A stretch of 64,000 bases of DNA from NCBI RefSeq assembly GCF_012317045.1, contig NZ_CP051154.1, positions 2,356,001 to 2,420,000 on the forward strand. The letters run 5' to 3'. Both the position numbers and the translations under genes were made by a program. The stretch's first letter is position 1, and each line of letters begins with the position of its first letter. Of this stretch, positions 1-7,786 are shown piece by piece. The DNA is from Leifsonia sp. PS1209 (GTDB taxonomy: Bacteria > Actinomycetota > Actinomycetes > Actinomycetales > Microbacteriaceae). The notes under the pieces are model-generated. The model was not told the origin of the DNA and ran no database searches. It saw only the letters and a list, made by a program, of their open reading frames with translations.

Positions 1-494
1 GCGAGCTCGACCTCCTCCGCCGCGTTCAGCAGGGCGACCTTGCCGATCTGCTTCAGGTAGTCCTTGACGGGGTCTGCCGTGGCGCCGGTGATCGTGGTGG
101 AGTACACCGGGATGTCGTCGTCCTCGTCGACGGCGCGGAGCACGAGTGCTCCCGTCGGCAGGGGCTCGTCGGCCGCAGCGGGCTTGGCGTCGTCGTCGTC
201 CGACTTCTCTTCCGCGTCGTCGCTGTCGTCGGCTGCTGCCTCGACCTCGACCTCCGCGGTCTCCTCTTCGTCGATCTCGACGGCGTCGTCGTCGCCGAGC
301 TCGTCGTCGCCCTTGGCCTTGCTCGCGCCCTTCTTGGCGGTCGTCTTCGCAGGGGCCTTCTTCGCGGGAGCCTTCGCTGCCGTTTTCTTCGCTGCCGGAG
401 CGGCCTTCGCTGCGGTCTTCTTCGCTGCCGTCTCAGTGACCTCGGCCTCGGTCACCTCGGCTTCTGGAGCTTTCGTTGCTGCACGGGTTGCCAT
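1..494 (-). CDS. sigA: RNA polymerase primary sigma factor, N-terminal part
   Basis: Principal (housekeeping) sigma factor, which directs RNA polymerase to most promoters. Only the first 164 codons are inside the window; the reading frame runs off the left edge, so this is not a broken gene. The ATG at 494 follows a GAAAGG ribosome site. Residues about 1-60 are a Lys/Ala/Pro-rich basic tail with repeated AAKKTAAK units, followed by an acidic Asp/Glu stretch (about 60-110). The last visible residues contain DPVKDYLKQIGKVALL, the conserved start of sigma region 1.2. The basic-acidic extension is usual for actinobacterial HrdB/SigA proteins. The 223-bp upstream gap holds a TTGACA at 583-588 (minus) but no -10 box at the right spacing, so I cannot place the promoter. 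Confidence 0.93.
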   Translation of the reverse strand, partial: MATRAATKAPEAEVTEAEVTETAAKKTAAKAAPAAKKTAAKAPAKKAPAKTTAKKGASKAKGDDELGDDDAVEIDEEETAEVEVEAAADDSDDAEEKSDDDDAKPAAADEPLPTGALVLRAVDEDDDIPVYSTTITGATADPVKDYLKQIGKVALLNAAEEVEL

Positions 495-717
495 GTGAAC
501 ACCTTTCATACCAAGCGGAGGGGCCGAGAATCCGAAGCGCCTTGGCCTGGCTCAGGTTGCGTGCGGACATTACTAAGACCCATGTCAAGTCCTGGGTCTG
601 TGCGCGGTGCAGTTTTCCATGCTCCGAGCCCCTGGATATGAACGGGTCCGATCAACTATTATTGCACGATTCATGGCCGCCCCCGACCATCGGTGCTCCG
701 CCGCCGCCCAGCCGCTT

Positions 718-2058
718 TCAGCCGGCCGCCCCTCGTCCGCGTCTCTTCCACGCGTCAGAGAGTAGAACCCACAAGGGGGCCACTTCTATTCCCTCGTCCT
801 CGGACAACAGGCGGCGGGTGCGGCGTCTCGCACGCACCAGGAATCCGACGCCGATGCCCACGATCACGTACTGGATCGCGAACGCCCAGCGGAACGCATC
901 CAGGGCATACAGGTCGGATGCTCCCCCCGCAGCGACGCGGGCGCCGTTCTGCCCGTCGAGCGCCAGCCCGATCAGGAACATCATCACGAAGCTGGCGAGG
1001 AAGCCGCCGACGTTGACGATGCCGTTCGCCGAGCCGAGGCTGCGCAGCGGGTTGGAGGTGCGGGCGAAGTCGAACCCGATCAGGGAGCCGGGTCCGCCGA
1101 TCCCGATCGCGATCAGCAGCACGATCAGCAGCCAGAGCGGCGGCGTTCCCGGCCAGAGCAGCACCACGGCCCAGACAACGCCCATCATGGCGACGATCCC
1201 CAGCACCAGGTTGCTGCGCCGCAGCGGGTGGCGCGCGGTGAGCACGCCCAGGATGGGACCGGAGATGAGACCGGCGACCACGGCGACGATCAGTAGCCCG
1301 GACGCCTCCGCCGGGTCGATCCCGAGCGCGAACACCATGAACGGCAGCCCCCACATCAGGCTGAACACGGTGCCGGAGGACTGGGTGACGAAGTGCGACC
1401 AGAAGCCGAGCTGCGTGCCCGGCCGCGCCAGGCTCACCCGCAGCTGCCGGATGGACTCGCCCCAGGTGGCGGGACGCGGGCCCTCCGACGAGCCGACCGG
1501 CCTGTCCGAGATCGCGGCGACGATGCCGACGAGCGCGATCACCGAGAGCGATGCGGCGCTGAGGAACGCGGTCGTCCATCCCGCCTGGTGCAGGATGATC
1601 GCGAACGGGATGGCGGACAGCACCTGGCCCAGCTGGCCGATGTTGCCGATCCACTGGGACAGCTGAGGCACCAGGCGCCCGCGGAACCACGAGTTGATCA
1701 GGCGCATCAGCGAGGTGAACACCGTCGCATCCCCCGCCCCGACCAGGATGCGCCCCAGGATGGCGACCCCGATGGTCGGCGCGAACGCCACGGTTACCTG
1801 ACCGACGATCATCAGCGCTGTGCCCACCGCCATCAGCCAGCGCGAGCCGACCCTGTCGATCAGCACGCCGACCGGGATCTGCATGGCCGCGTACACGATC
1901 AGCTGCACGACGGCGAGGGTCGAGAGCACGGACGCCGTGCTGTGGAAGCGCTCGGTCGCTGCTACTCCGGCGACGCCGATGCTCGTGCGCTGCATGACCG
2001 CGATCAGGTAGGCGAAGACGCCGATCCCGAAGATGAGCCAGGAGCGCCGCGAATTCAC
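718..2058 (-). CDS. MFS transporter
   Basis: Major facilitator superfamily carrier of 446 residues with about 12 hydrophobic segments, in the plasma membrane. A motif-A-like loop (GVLIDRVGSRWLM, about residues 64-76) follows the second segment, as expected for this superfamily. The substrate cannot be read from the sequence; the overall look is of the anion/organic-acid symporter type, but this is a guess. The start is a GTG at 2058, with GGAGGA directly upstream (too close for a normal ribosome site) and a TAATAC -10-like box ending 9 nt before it, so the mRNA leader is probably very short. It lies upstream of sigA on the same strand but is separated from it by 223 bp, so they are probably not one operon. 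Confidence 0.85.
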   Translation of the reverse strand: MNSRRSWLIFGIGVFAYLIAVMQRTSIGVAGVAATERFHSTASVLSTLAVVQLIVYAAMQIPVGVLIDRVGSRWLMAVGTALMIVGQVTVAFAPTIGVAILGRILVGAGDATVFTSLMRLINSWFRGRLVPQLSQWIGNIGQLGQVLSAIPFAIILHQAGWTTAFLSAASLSVIALVGIVAAISDRPVGSSEGPRPATWGESIRQLRVSLARPGTQLGFWSHFVTQSSGTVFSLMWGLPFMVFALGIDPAEASGLLIVAVVAGLISGPILGVLTARHPLRRSNLVLGIVAMMGVVWAVVLLWPGTPPLWLLIVLLIAIGIGGPGSLIGFDFARTSNPLRSLGSANGIVNVGGFLASFVMMFLIGLALDGQNGARVAAGGASDLYALDAFRWAFAIQYVIVGIGVGFLVRARRRTRRLLSEDEGIEVAPLWVLLSDAWKRRGRGAAG

Positions 2059-2098
2059 TCCTCCAGCGTATTACCGACCACGCCGGCCGGGATGCGCG

Positions 2099-3031
2099 TC
2101 AGGACGCGGTGGGCCCGTTCTCCTCGTCGCCATGGCGGCGGAACGCGAGGAAGTTCTCCAGCTCGGCGGCGATCTCGTCCGCGCTCGGCAGCTCGCCATC
2201 GCGGTCGGTCAGCGGCGACCGCAGCTGGTTGTCCTCCATATAGCTGTCGTGGCGTTCCTCGAGCGTTCCGACCAGCCGGCCGAGCTCGGCGTTCGAGTCG
2301 ACCTGCTCGTCGATGTTCGCGATGAACTCCCTGTCCTCCTGGCGCAGCCGGTCGGTGGGGAAGATCAGCCCGGTGGCCGCGCTGATGCTGTCGAGCGCGG
2401 CGATGGCCGCGGCGGGGTACTCGGTGTCTGCCAGGTAGTGCGGGATGAGCAGGATGAACCCGGCGATCGGGTACGACAGCTGCTGCAGCCGGAACTCGAG
2501 CAGGTGCAGCGCGTTGGCCGGGACCTGCGTGTGCGGCTTCCAGATCGACATCGAGTCGATCAGGTCGGAGCGGTTGCCGCTGACGGTCACGCCGATCGGG
2601 CGCGTGTGCGGCACGGGCATCGGGATGGAGTGCACCCAGGTGACCGACTTCACCTTGAGTCTGTCGATGAGGTCGAGGATGGCCTGCGTGAACCGCTCCC
2701 ACTGGAAGTCGGGCTCGAAGCCGGACAGAAGGAGGAACGGCTGGCGCAGCTCGTCGTACGCGAGGTAGAGCTTGAGCGTGGCCGGCTGGTAATCGGTGAG
2801 GTGGTCCTGGTCGAAGTAGATGATCGGCCGGCGGGCACGGTAGTCGAGCAGGATGTCGGCGTCGAAGGTGGCGACCACCTCGTTGTCGAGCGTTCCGAGC
2901 AGATAGGTGCCCAGCTGGCTGACGCCGGAACCCGCGTCGGCGAATCCGGTCAGGCCCGCGACCAGGTTGAGGCCAGCCGGCACCTCCGAGAGGGCCGCGT
3001 TGAGCTCGTACAGGTCACCCGGATCGCGCAT
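2099..3031 (-). CDS. PAC2 family protein
   Basis: A 310-residue protein of the PAC2 (proteasome assembly chaperone 2) family, widespread in actinobacteria, including lineages without a proteasome; its molecular role there is unsettled. The N-terminal two thirds carry the PAC2 fold signatures: a LVAGLTGFADAGSG glycine-rich turn near residue 24, YFDQDHLTDYQ near 72, and an IPMPVPHTRP loop near 140. The C-terminal 70 residues are charged and probably helical. It is the only gene between the MFS carrier and pepA and is transcribed away from pepA. The ATG at 3031 sits 6 nt after a TAGAGT box, so the transcript is probably leaderless. Confidence 0.85.
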   Translation of the reverse strand: MRDPGDLYELNAALSEVPAGLNLVAGLTGFADAGSGVSQLGTYLLGTLDNEVVATFDADILLDYRARRPIIYFDQDHLTDYQPATLKLYLAYDELRQPFLLLSGFEPDFQWERFTQAILDLIDRLKVKSVTWVHSIPMPVPHTRPIGVTVSGNRSDLIDSMSIWKPHTQVPANALHLLEFRLQQLSYPIAGFILLIPHYLADTEYPAAAIAALDSISAATGLIFPTDRLRQEDREFIANIDEQVDSNAELGRLVGTLEERHDSYMEDNQLRSPLTDRDGELPSADEIAAELENFLAFRRHGDEENGPTAS

Positions 3032-3043
3032 ATTTCAACTCTA
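3032..3043 (-). promoter_or_regulatory. -10 box, leaderless start (PAC2)
   Basis: TAGAGT (3043 to 3038) is followed by a 6-nt spacer and then the ATG of the PAC2 gene, with no ribosome site. Transcription would start at or next to the A of ATG. Confidence 0.6.
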
Positions 3044-3128
3044 AGCCGCCCGTTCCCGGCGGACCCTGCGAACCGGCCCGGAAGGCACACGCCCACAGCG
3101 AACACGGCTGCCGGCGCGCGGCAGCGGC

Positions 3129-3140
3129 TAGATTCGAGGC
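3129..3140 (+). promoter_or_regulatory. -10 box, leaderless start (pepA)
   Basis: TAGATT (3129-3134) then 6 nt then the ATG at 3141. It is divergent from the PAC2 promoter, 85 bp away. Confidence 0.6.
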
Positions 3141-4658
3141 ATGACCGTCCCTTCTCTCTCGCTTTCGTCCGCCTCCGCCGTGTCCCCGTCCGGTGACGTG
3201 CTCCTGATCGGCGCACGCGCATCCGGTGGCTCCGTCGACGTGGTGGCGAACTCCGCCGTCGACGCCGCCCTGACGGCCGCGGGCGATGTCGCCGCGCAGC
3301 TGCAGGCCGTCGGCTTCGGAGGGGGACGGGACGAGCTGGTCCGGCTCCCCGGCGGAGGAGGCGGACCGTCCATCGCCGTGATCGGATTGCCGGAGACCGT
3401 GGATGCCGACGCTCTGCGCTACGCGGCGGGCAGCGGCATCCGCCAGCTCGCGGGCACCGCGTCCGTCACCGTCGCGCTGCCTGCCGATGGCGACGAGCAG
3501 CTCGCCGCCGTGCTGGAGGGCGCTGCGCTCGGCTCGTATGCGTTCACCACATACCGCGAGGCGTCGAAGGCGTCCGTGAAAGCGCCCGTGGCGGCCATCG
3601 AAGTCGTCGGGACGCCGGGGGACGCATCCGGTGCTGATGCACTCGTCGCCCGCGCCACGGCGGCAGCCGAGGCCGTCGCGCTCGTCAAGGACCTCGTCAA
3701 CACGCCGCCCCTCGACCTCTACCCCGCGACCCTCGCCGACGCCGCGGAGCGCGCGGCCGCCGGGCTGCCGGTGGATGTGCGTGTCTGGGACGAGAAGCAG
3801 CTCGAAGCGGACGGCTTCGGCGGCATCCTCGGCGTCGGCCAGGGCTCGACCCGCCCGCCGCGGCTCGTCAAGGTCACGTACTCCCCTGCCGGAGCGGCCA
3901 AGCACCTCGCGCTGGTCGGCAAGGGCATCACGTTCGACACCGGCGGGCTGTCGCTCAAGCCGCCGACCGGGATGGTCGGCATGAAGTACGACATGACCGG
4001 AGCGGCCACCGTGCTCGCCGTCGTCCTCGCCGCGGCCAGGCTGGAACTGCCGGTGAAAGTGACCGCGTGGCTCTGCATCGCGGAGAACATGCCGTCCGGG
4101 TCGGCGATCCGGCCCAACGACGTGCTGCGCATCCGGGGCGGCAGGACCGTCGAGGTGCTCAACACGGACGCGGAGGGCCGGCTGGTGATGGCCGACGGCC
4201 TAGTCGCCGCGAGCGAGGAGCGCCCGGACGCGATCGTGGACGTCGCGACCCTGACCGGGGCGGCGATGGTCGCCCTCGGCACCCGCTACGCCGCCGTCAT
4301 GGGCGACGACGAGCTGGTCGGAGAGGTCGTCGACGCCGCGAAGTCGTCCGGCGAACTGCTCTGGCCGATGCCGCTTCCCGGCGAGCTGCGCGCGACCATC
4401 AACTCCGAGGTCGCGGACATCGCCAACGCCAACCCCGGAAACACCGCGGGAGGGATGCTGCTCGCCGCCGTCTTCCTCCAGGAGTTCGTCGGCCGCACCG
4501 GCGATGCTGAGGATTCGCCGCGCATCCCGTGGGCCCACCTGGACATCGCGGGACCCGCCAAGGGGCCCGCCTCTCCCTACGGTTTCACCGGGAAGGGACC
4601 GACCGCCGTCACCGTGCGCGCCCTCATCCGGTTGGCCGAGGACTTTTCCCGGAAGTAG
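3141..4658 (+). CDS. pepA: Leucyl aminopeptidase (M17)
   Basis: Cytosolic two-metal aminopeptidase of family M17, releasing N-terminal Leu and similar residues from peptides. At 505 residues it has the normal family length, with a variable N-terminal domain (about 1-170) and the catalytic domain after it. The signature NTDAEGRL is at residues 341-348; the upstream metal ligands lie in GKGITFDTGGLSLKP (Lys and Asp) and YDMTGAATVL (Asp). A leaderless-type ATG at 3141 fixes the start. A second M17 gene lies at 38457-39977 on the other strand, so the organism carries two paralogues. The next gene, lpdA, is unrelated in function and separated by 109 bp with a palindrome. Confidence 0.95.
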   Translation: MTVPSLSLSSASAVSPSGDVLLIGARASGGSVDVVANSAVDAALTAAGDVAAQLQAVGFGGGRDELVRLPGGGGGPSIAVIGLPETVDADALRYAAGSGIRQLAGTASVTVALPADGDEQLAAVLEGAALGSYAFTTYREASKASVKAPVAAIEVVGTPGDASGADALVARATAAAEAVALVKDLVNTPPLDLYPATLADAAERAAAGLPVDVRVWDEKQLEADGFGGILGVGQGSTRPPRLVKVTYSPAGAAKHLALVGKGITFDTGGLSLKPPTGMVGMKYDMTGAATVLAVVLAAARLELPVKVTAWLCIAENMPSGSAIRPNDVLRIRGGRTVEVLNTDAEGRLVMADGLVAASEERPDAIVDVATLTGAAMVALGTRYAAVMGDDELVGEVVDAAKSSGELLWPMPLPGELRATINSEVADIANANPGNTAGGMLLAAVFLQEFVGRTGDAEDSPRIPWAHLDIAGPAKGPASPYGFTGKGPTAVTVRALIRLAEDFSRK

Positions 4659-4670
4659 TAGGGTCGTATG

Positions 4671-4689
4671 GGCAAGAAAAATTCTTGCC
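4671..4689. promoter_or_regulatory. 19-bp palindrome before lpdA
   Basis: Perfect inverted repeat GGCAAGAA-aaa-TTCTTGCC, 13 nt after the pepA stop and 78 nt before the lpdA start. It is much more AT-rich than its surroundings and has no T-run behind it, so an operator for lpdA is as likely as a weak pepA terminator. The regulator is unknown. Confidence 0.4.
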
Positions 4690-4767
4690 GCAAACAAACG
4701 CCTGCCCACGAGTGACCCCTCGGGGCAGGGTCGTGTCACGAATCCTGATGCGCGAGGGAGTAGCTGG

Positions 4768-6141
4768 GTGTCTGAGCAGAACTTTGACATTGTGGTGCTC
4801 GGCGGTGGGAGTGGAGGCTACGCAGCAGCGCTGCGTGCGGCCGAGCTCGGTTTCACCGTTGGGATGATCGAGAAAGACAAGGTCGGAGGCACCTGCCTGC
4901 ACCGAGGATGCATTCCCACCAAGGCCCTGCTTCACGCGGCCGAGGTGGCGGACTACTCCCGCGAGTCGTCGAAGTACGGCATCGTCACGGAGTTCCAGGG
5001 CATCGACATCAACGGCGTGACGGAATACCGCCAGGGCATCGTCGCCAAGAAGTACAAGGGACTGCAGGGCCTGGTCAAGGCGCGCAAGATCACGGTCATC
5101 GAGGGTGAAGGTCGCCTGACCTCCCCCACCACGGTGCAGGTCGGTGACGACACCATCGTCGGCAAGAACGTCATCCTCGCCACGGGCTCGTACTCGCGCT
5201 CGCTTCCCGGTCTCGAGATCGGCGGCCGCGTCATCACGAGCGAGCAGGCCCTCGAGCTGGACTTCGTGCCCAAGAAGGTCGCCGTGCTCGGCGGCGGCGT
5301 CATCGGCGTCGAGTTCGCGAGCGTCTGGAAGTCCTTCGGCGCGGACGTCACCATCATCGAGGCCCTCCCGCACCTCGTCCCCAACGAGGACGAGACCATC
5401 AGCAAGTCGCTGGAGCGCGCGTTCCGCCGCCGCGGCATCGACTACCGCCTGGGCGTCCGGTTCTCCGGCGTGACCCAGAACGACGACGGCGTCGTCGTGA
5501 CGCTCGAGAACGGCGACACGGTCGACGCCGAGCTGCTGCTCGTCGCCGTCGGCCGCGGCCCGTCGACCGCCAACCTCGGCTACGAGGAGGCGGGCATCAC
5601 GCTCGACCGCGGCTTCGTCATCACCGACGAGCGCCTCCAGACGAGCGTTCCCGGCGTCTACGCCGTCGGCGACATCGTCCCCGGCCTGCAGCTCGCCCAC
5701 CGCGGCTTCCAGCAGGGCATCTTCGTCGCGGAGGAGATCGCGGGCCTCAACCCGATCATCGTCCCGGATGTCAACATCCCGAAGGTCACCTACTGCGACC
5801 CCGAGGTCGCATCGGTCGGTCTCACGGAGGCCAAGGCCGTCGAGCAGTACGGCGCTGACAAGGTGTCGAGCTACGACTACAGCCTCGCGGGCAACGGCAA
5901 GAGCGAGATCATCGGCACCAGCGGCTCCGTCAAGGTCGTCCGCGTCGTCGACGGCCCCGTCGTCGGCGTCCACATGATCGGCGCCCGCGTCGGTGAGCTG
6001 ATCGGCGAGGCACAGCTCGCGGTCAACTGGGAGGCATACCCCGAAGACATCGCCCCGCTCGTCCACGCGCACCCCACGCAGAACGAGTCGCTCGGCGAGG
6101 CCTTCATGTACCTCGCTGGCAAGCCGCTGCACACCCTTTAG
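4768..6141 (+). CDS. lpdA: Dihydrolipoyl dehydrogenase (E3)
   Basis: FAD-dependent E3 subunit that reoxidises dihydrolipoyl groups of the 2-oxoacid dehydrogenase complexes and makes NADH. It has 457 residues from the GTG at 4768, preceded by GGGAG at 8 nt; the open frame reaches further upstream but without a ribosome site or homologous sequence. The N-terminal FAD motif is VVLGGGSGGYAAALRAAE (residues about 8-25); the redox-active disulfide is in GGTCLHRGCIP (near residues 40-50); the NAD motif is VLGGGVIGVEF (near 174); the C-terminal HAHPTQNE holds the catalytic His-Glu pair. It is followed 64 bp later by the E2 gene on the same strand, so E3 and E2 are probably co-expressed. Confidence 0.97.
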   Translation: MSEQNFDIVVLGGGSGGYAAALRAAELGFTVGMIEKDKVGGTCLHRGCIPTKALLHAAEVADYSRESSKYGIVTEFQGIDINGVTEYRQGIVAKKYKGLQGLVKARKITVIEGEGRLTSPTTVQVGDDTIVGKNVILATGSYSRSLPGLEIGGRVITSEQALELDFVPKKVAVLGGGVIGVEFASVWKSFGADVTIIEALPHLVPNEDETISKSLERAFRRRGIDYRLGVRFSGVTQNDDGVVVTLENGDTVDAELLLVAVGRGPSTANLGYEEAGITLDRGFVITDERLQTSVPGVYAVGDIVPGLQLAHRGFQQGIFVAEEIAGLNPIIVPDVNIPKVTYCDPEVASVGLTEAKAVEQYGADKVSSYDYSLAGNGKSEIIGTSGSVKVVRVVDGPVVGVHMIGARVGELIGEAQLAVNWEAYPEDIAPLVHAHPTQNESLGEAFMYLAGKPLHTL

Positions 6142-6205
6142 TCCGCCGCCGGTCGGCGCGACTGCAATAAACTACTGAACGAATTGGTTTGAAGGAGACA
6201 AGCTC

Positions 6206-7780
6206 ATGAGCGAATCCGTCAGCCTCCCGGCACTCGGCGAGAGTGTCACGGAAGGCACGGTCACCCGCTGGCTGAAGAACGTTGGCGACCGTGTCGAGGT
6301 GGACGAGCCCCTGCTCGAAGTCTCGACCGACAAGGTCGACACCGAGATCCCCTCCCCCGTCGCGGGCGTCATCGAGGCGATCCTGGTGCAGGAGGACGAG
6401 ACCGTCGAGGTGGGCACCGCGCTCGTGACGATCGGCGACGGCTCCGGCGGAGGCGAGGCCCCGGCCGCGCCCGCCGCTGAGGCCGAGGCCGCTCCGGCGG
6501 AGGCTGCTGAGGCTGCGCCGGCTCCTGCTGCTGAGGCCGCACCGGCACCTGCTGCTGAGGCGGCTCCGGCTGAGGCCGCTCCGGCCGCCGCACCGGCGCC
6601 CGCTGCTGAGGCTGCGCCGGCTCCTGCCGCGGAGGCCGCTCCGGCCCCCGCTGCCGAGGCTGCTCCGGCCCCCGCTGCCGAGGCTGCTCCGGCCCAGGCT
6701 GCCCCGGCTCCCGCCGCGGAAGCCGCACCTGCGCAGGCCGCACCGGCGCCCGCACAGGCTGCTCCTGCCCAGGCCGCTCCGGCTCCTGCCGCTGCTGCTC
6801 CCGCCGCCGCACCTGCTCCGGCGGCTGCTCCGGCCCCGGCCGCTGCTCCCGCAGCATCCGGTGGCGCGCACGCCGGCAACGCCGGCTACGTGACCCCGAT
6901 CGTTCGCAAGCTCGCGAACGAGCAGGGCATCGACCTGTCGACCGTCACCGGCACCGGCGTCGGTGGGCGCATCCGCAAGGAGGACATCCTCTCCGCGGCT
7001 GCCGCACCCGCCGCCTCCGCTGCATCGTCCTCCGCTGAGGCCGCCCCGGCTCCCGAGGTGTCCCCGCTGCGCGGCACGACGCAGCCGATGTCGCGTCTGC
7101 GCAAGGTCGTCGCCGAGCGCGCCGTCGTGTCGATGCAGTCGTCCGCTCAGCTCACCTCGGTGGTCGAGGTCGACGTGACCAAGGTCGCGGCCTTCCGCGA
7201 CAAGGTCAAGGCCGACTTCCAGTCGAAGACCGGCGTCAAGCTGTCCTTCCTCCCGTTCTTCGCTCTGGCCGCCGCCGAGGCGCTGAAGACGTACCCCGTC
7301 ATCAACGCCACCATCGACGGCGACTCGATCGTCTACCCGGACCACGAGAACATGTCGATCGCCGTCGACACCGAGCGCGGTCTGCTCACCCCTGTGGTGC
7401 GCAACGCGTCCGAGCTCGACCTCGCGGGCCTGGCCAAGGAGATCGCGGACCTCGCAGAGCGCACCCGCGAGAATCGTCTGAAGCCCGACGAGCTCGCCGG
7501 CGGCACGTTCACGCTGACCAACACCGGTTCGCGTGGCGCGCTGTTCGACACCCCCGTCGTGTTCCTCCCGCAGGTGGCCATCCTCGGCACCGGCATCGTC
7601 ACGAAGCGTCCCGTCGTCATCTCGGCTGACGGAACCGACTCGATCGCGATCCGCTCGACCGTGTACCTGGCCCTCTCGTACGACCACCGGATCGTCGACG
7701 GCGCCGACGCGTCCCGCTTCCTCGTCGCGGTCAAGAACCGTCTCGAGGGCGGCAACTTCGAGGCGAACCTCGGCATCTAG
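6206..7780 (+). CDS. sucB: 2-oxoacid dehydrogenase E2 (dihydrolipoamide acyltransferase)
   Basis: E2 core of the pyruvate and/or 2-oxoglutarate dehydrogenase complex. Domain order in 524 residues: one lipoyl domain (about 1-80, lipoylated Lys43 in [10 protein letters not shown]); a very long Ala/Pro/Glu linker (about 82-225) built of [12 protein letters not shown] units; an E3-binding domain (about 226-262, [16 protein letters not shown]); and the acyltransferase domain, with the catalytic His494 and Asp498 in DHRIVDG near the C-terminus. Annotated as sucB by family habit; in related actinobacteria this E2 serves pyruvate dehydrogenase while 2-oxoglutarate uses an E1-E2 fusion, so the substrate is uncertain. 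GAAGGAGA precedes the ATG at 6206; TAAACT at 6168-6173 is a candidate -10. The neighbours lpdA and lipB-lipA fit the role. Confidence 0.93.
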   Translation: MSESVSLPALGESVTEGTVTRWLKNVGDRVEVDEPLLEVSTDKVDTEIPSPVAGVIEAILVQEDETVEVGTALVTIGDGSGGGEAPAAPAAEAEAAPAEAAEAAPAPAAEAAPAPAAEAAPAEAAPAAAPAPAAEAAPAPAAEAAPAPAAEAAPAPAAEAAPAQAAPAPAAEAAPAQAAPAPAQAAPAQAAPAPAAAAPAAAPAPAAAPAPAAAPAASGGAHAGNAGYVTPIVRKLANEQGIDLSTVTGTGVGGRIRKEDILSAAAAPAASAASSSAEAAPAPEVSPLRGTTQPMSRLRKVVAERAVVSMQSSAQLTSVVEVDVTKVAAFRDKVKADFQSKTGVKLSFLPFFALAAAEALKTYPVINATIDGDSIVYPDHENMSIAVDTERGLLTPVVRNASELDLAGLAKEIADLAERTRENRLKPDELAGGTFTLTNTGSRGALFDTPVVFLPQVAILGTGIVTKRPVVISADGTDSIAIRSTVYLALSYDHRIVDGADASRFLVAVKNRLEGGNFEANLGI

Positions 7781-7786
7781 TCACTG

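Noticed and set aside
1..494. sigA as a truncated pseudogene
   Set aside because: The frame is open to the window edge and the visible sequence is normal; the same applies to dnaE at the right edge.
583..588. TTGACA hexamer upstream of sigA
   Set aside because: No acceptable -10 hexamer lies 16-18 bp downstream, so I do not call a promoter.
6449..6880. Repetitive region of sucB as a CRISPR-like or mobile repeat
   Set aside because: Units are irregular, in frame and encode the normal type of flexible Ala-Pro linker of E2 proteins.
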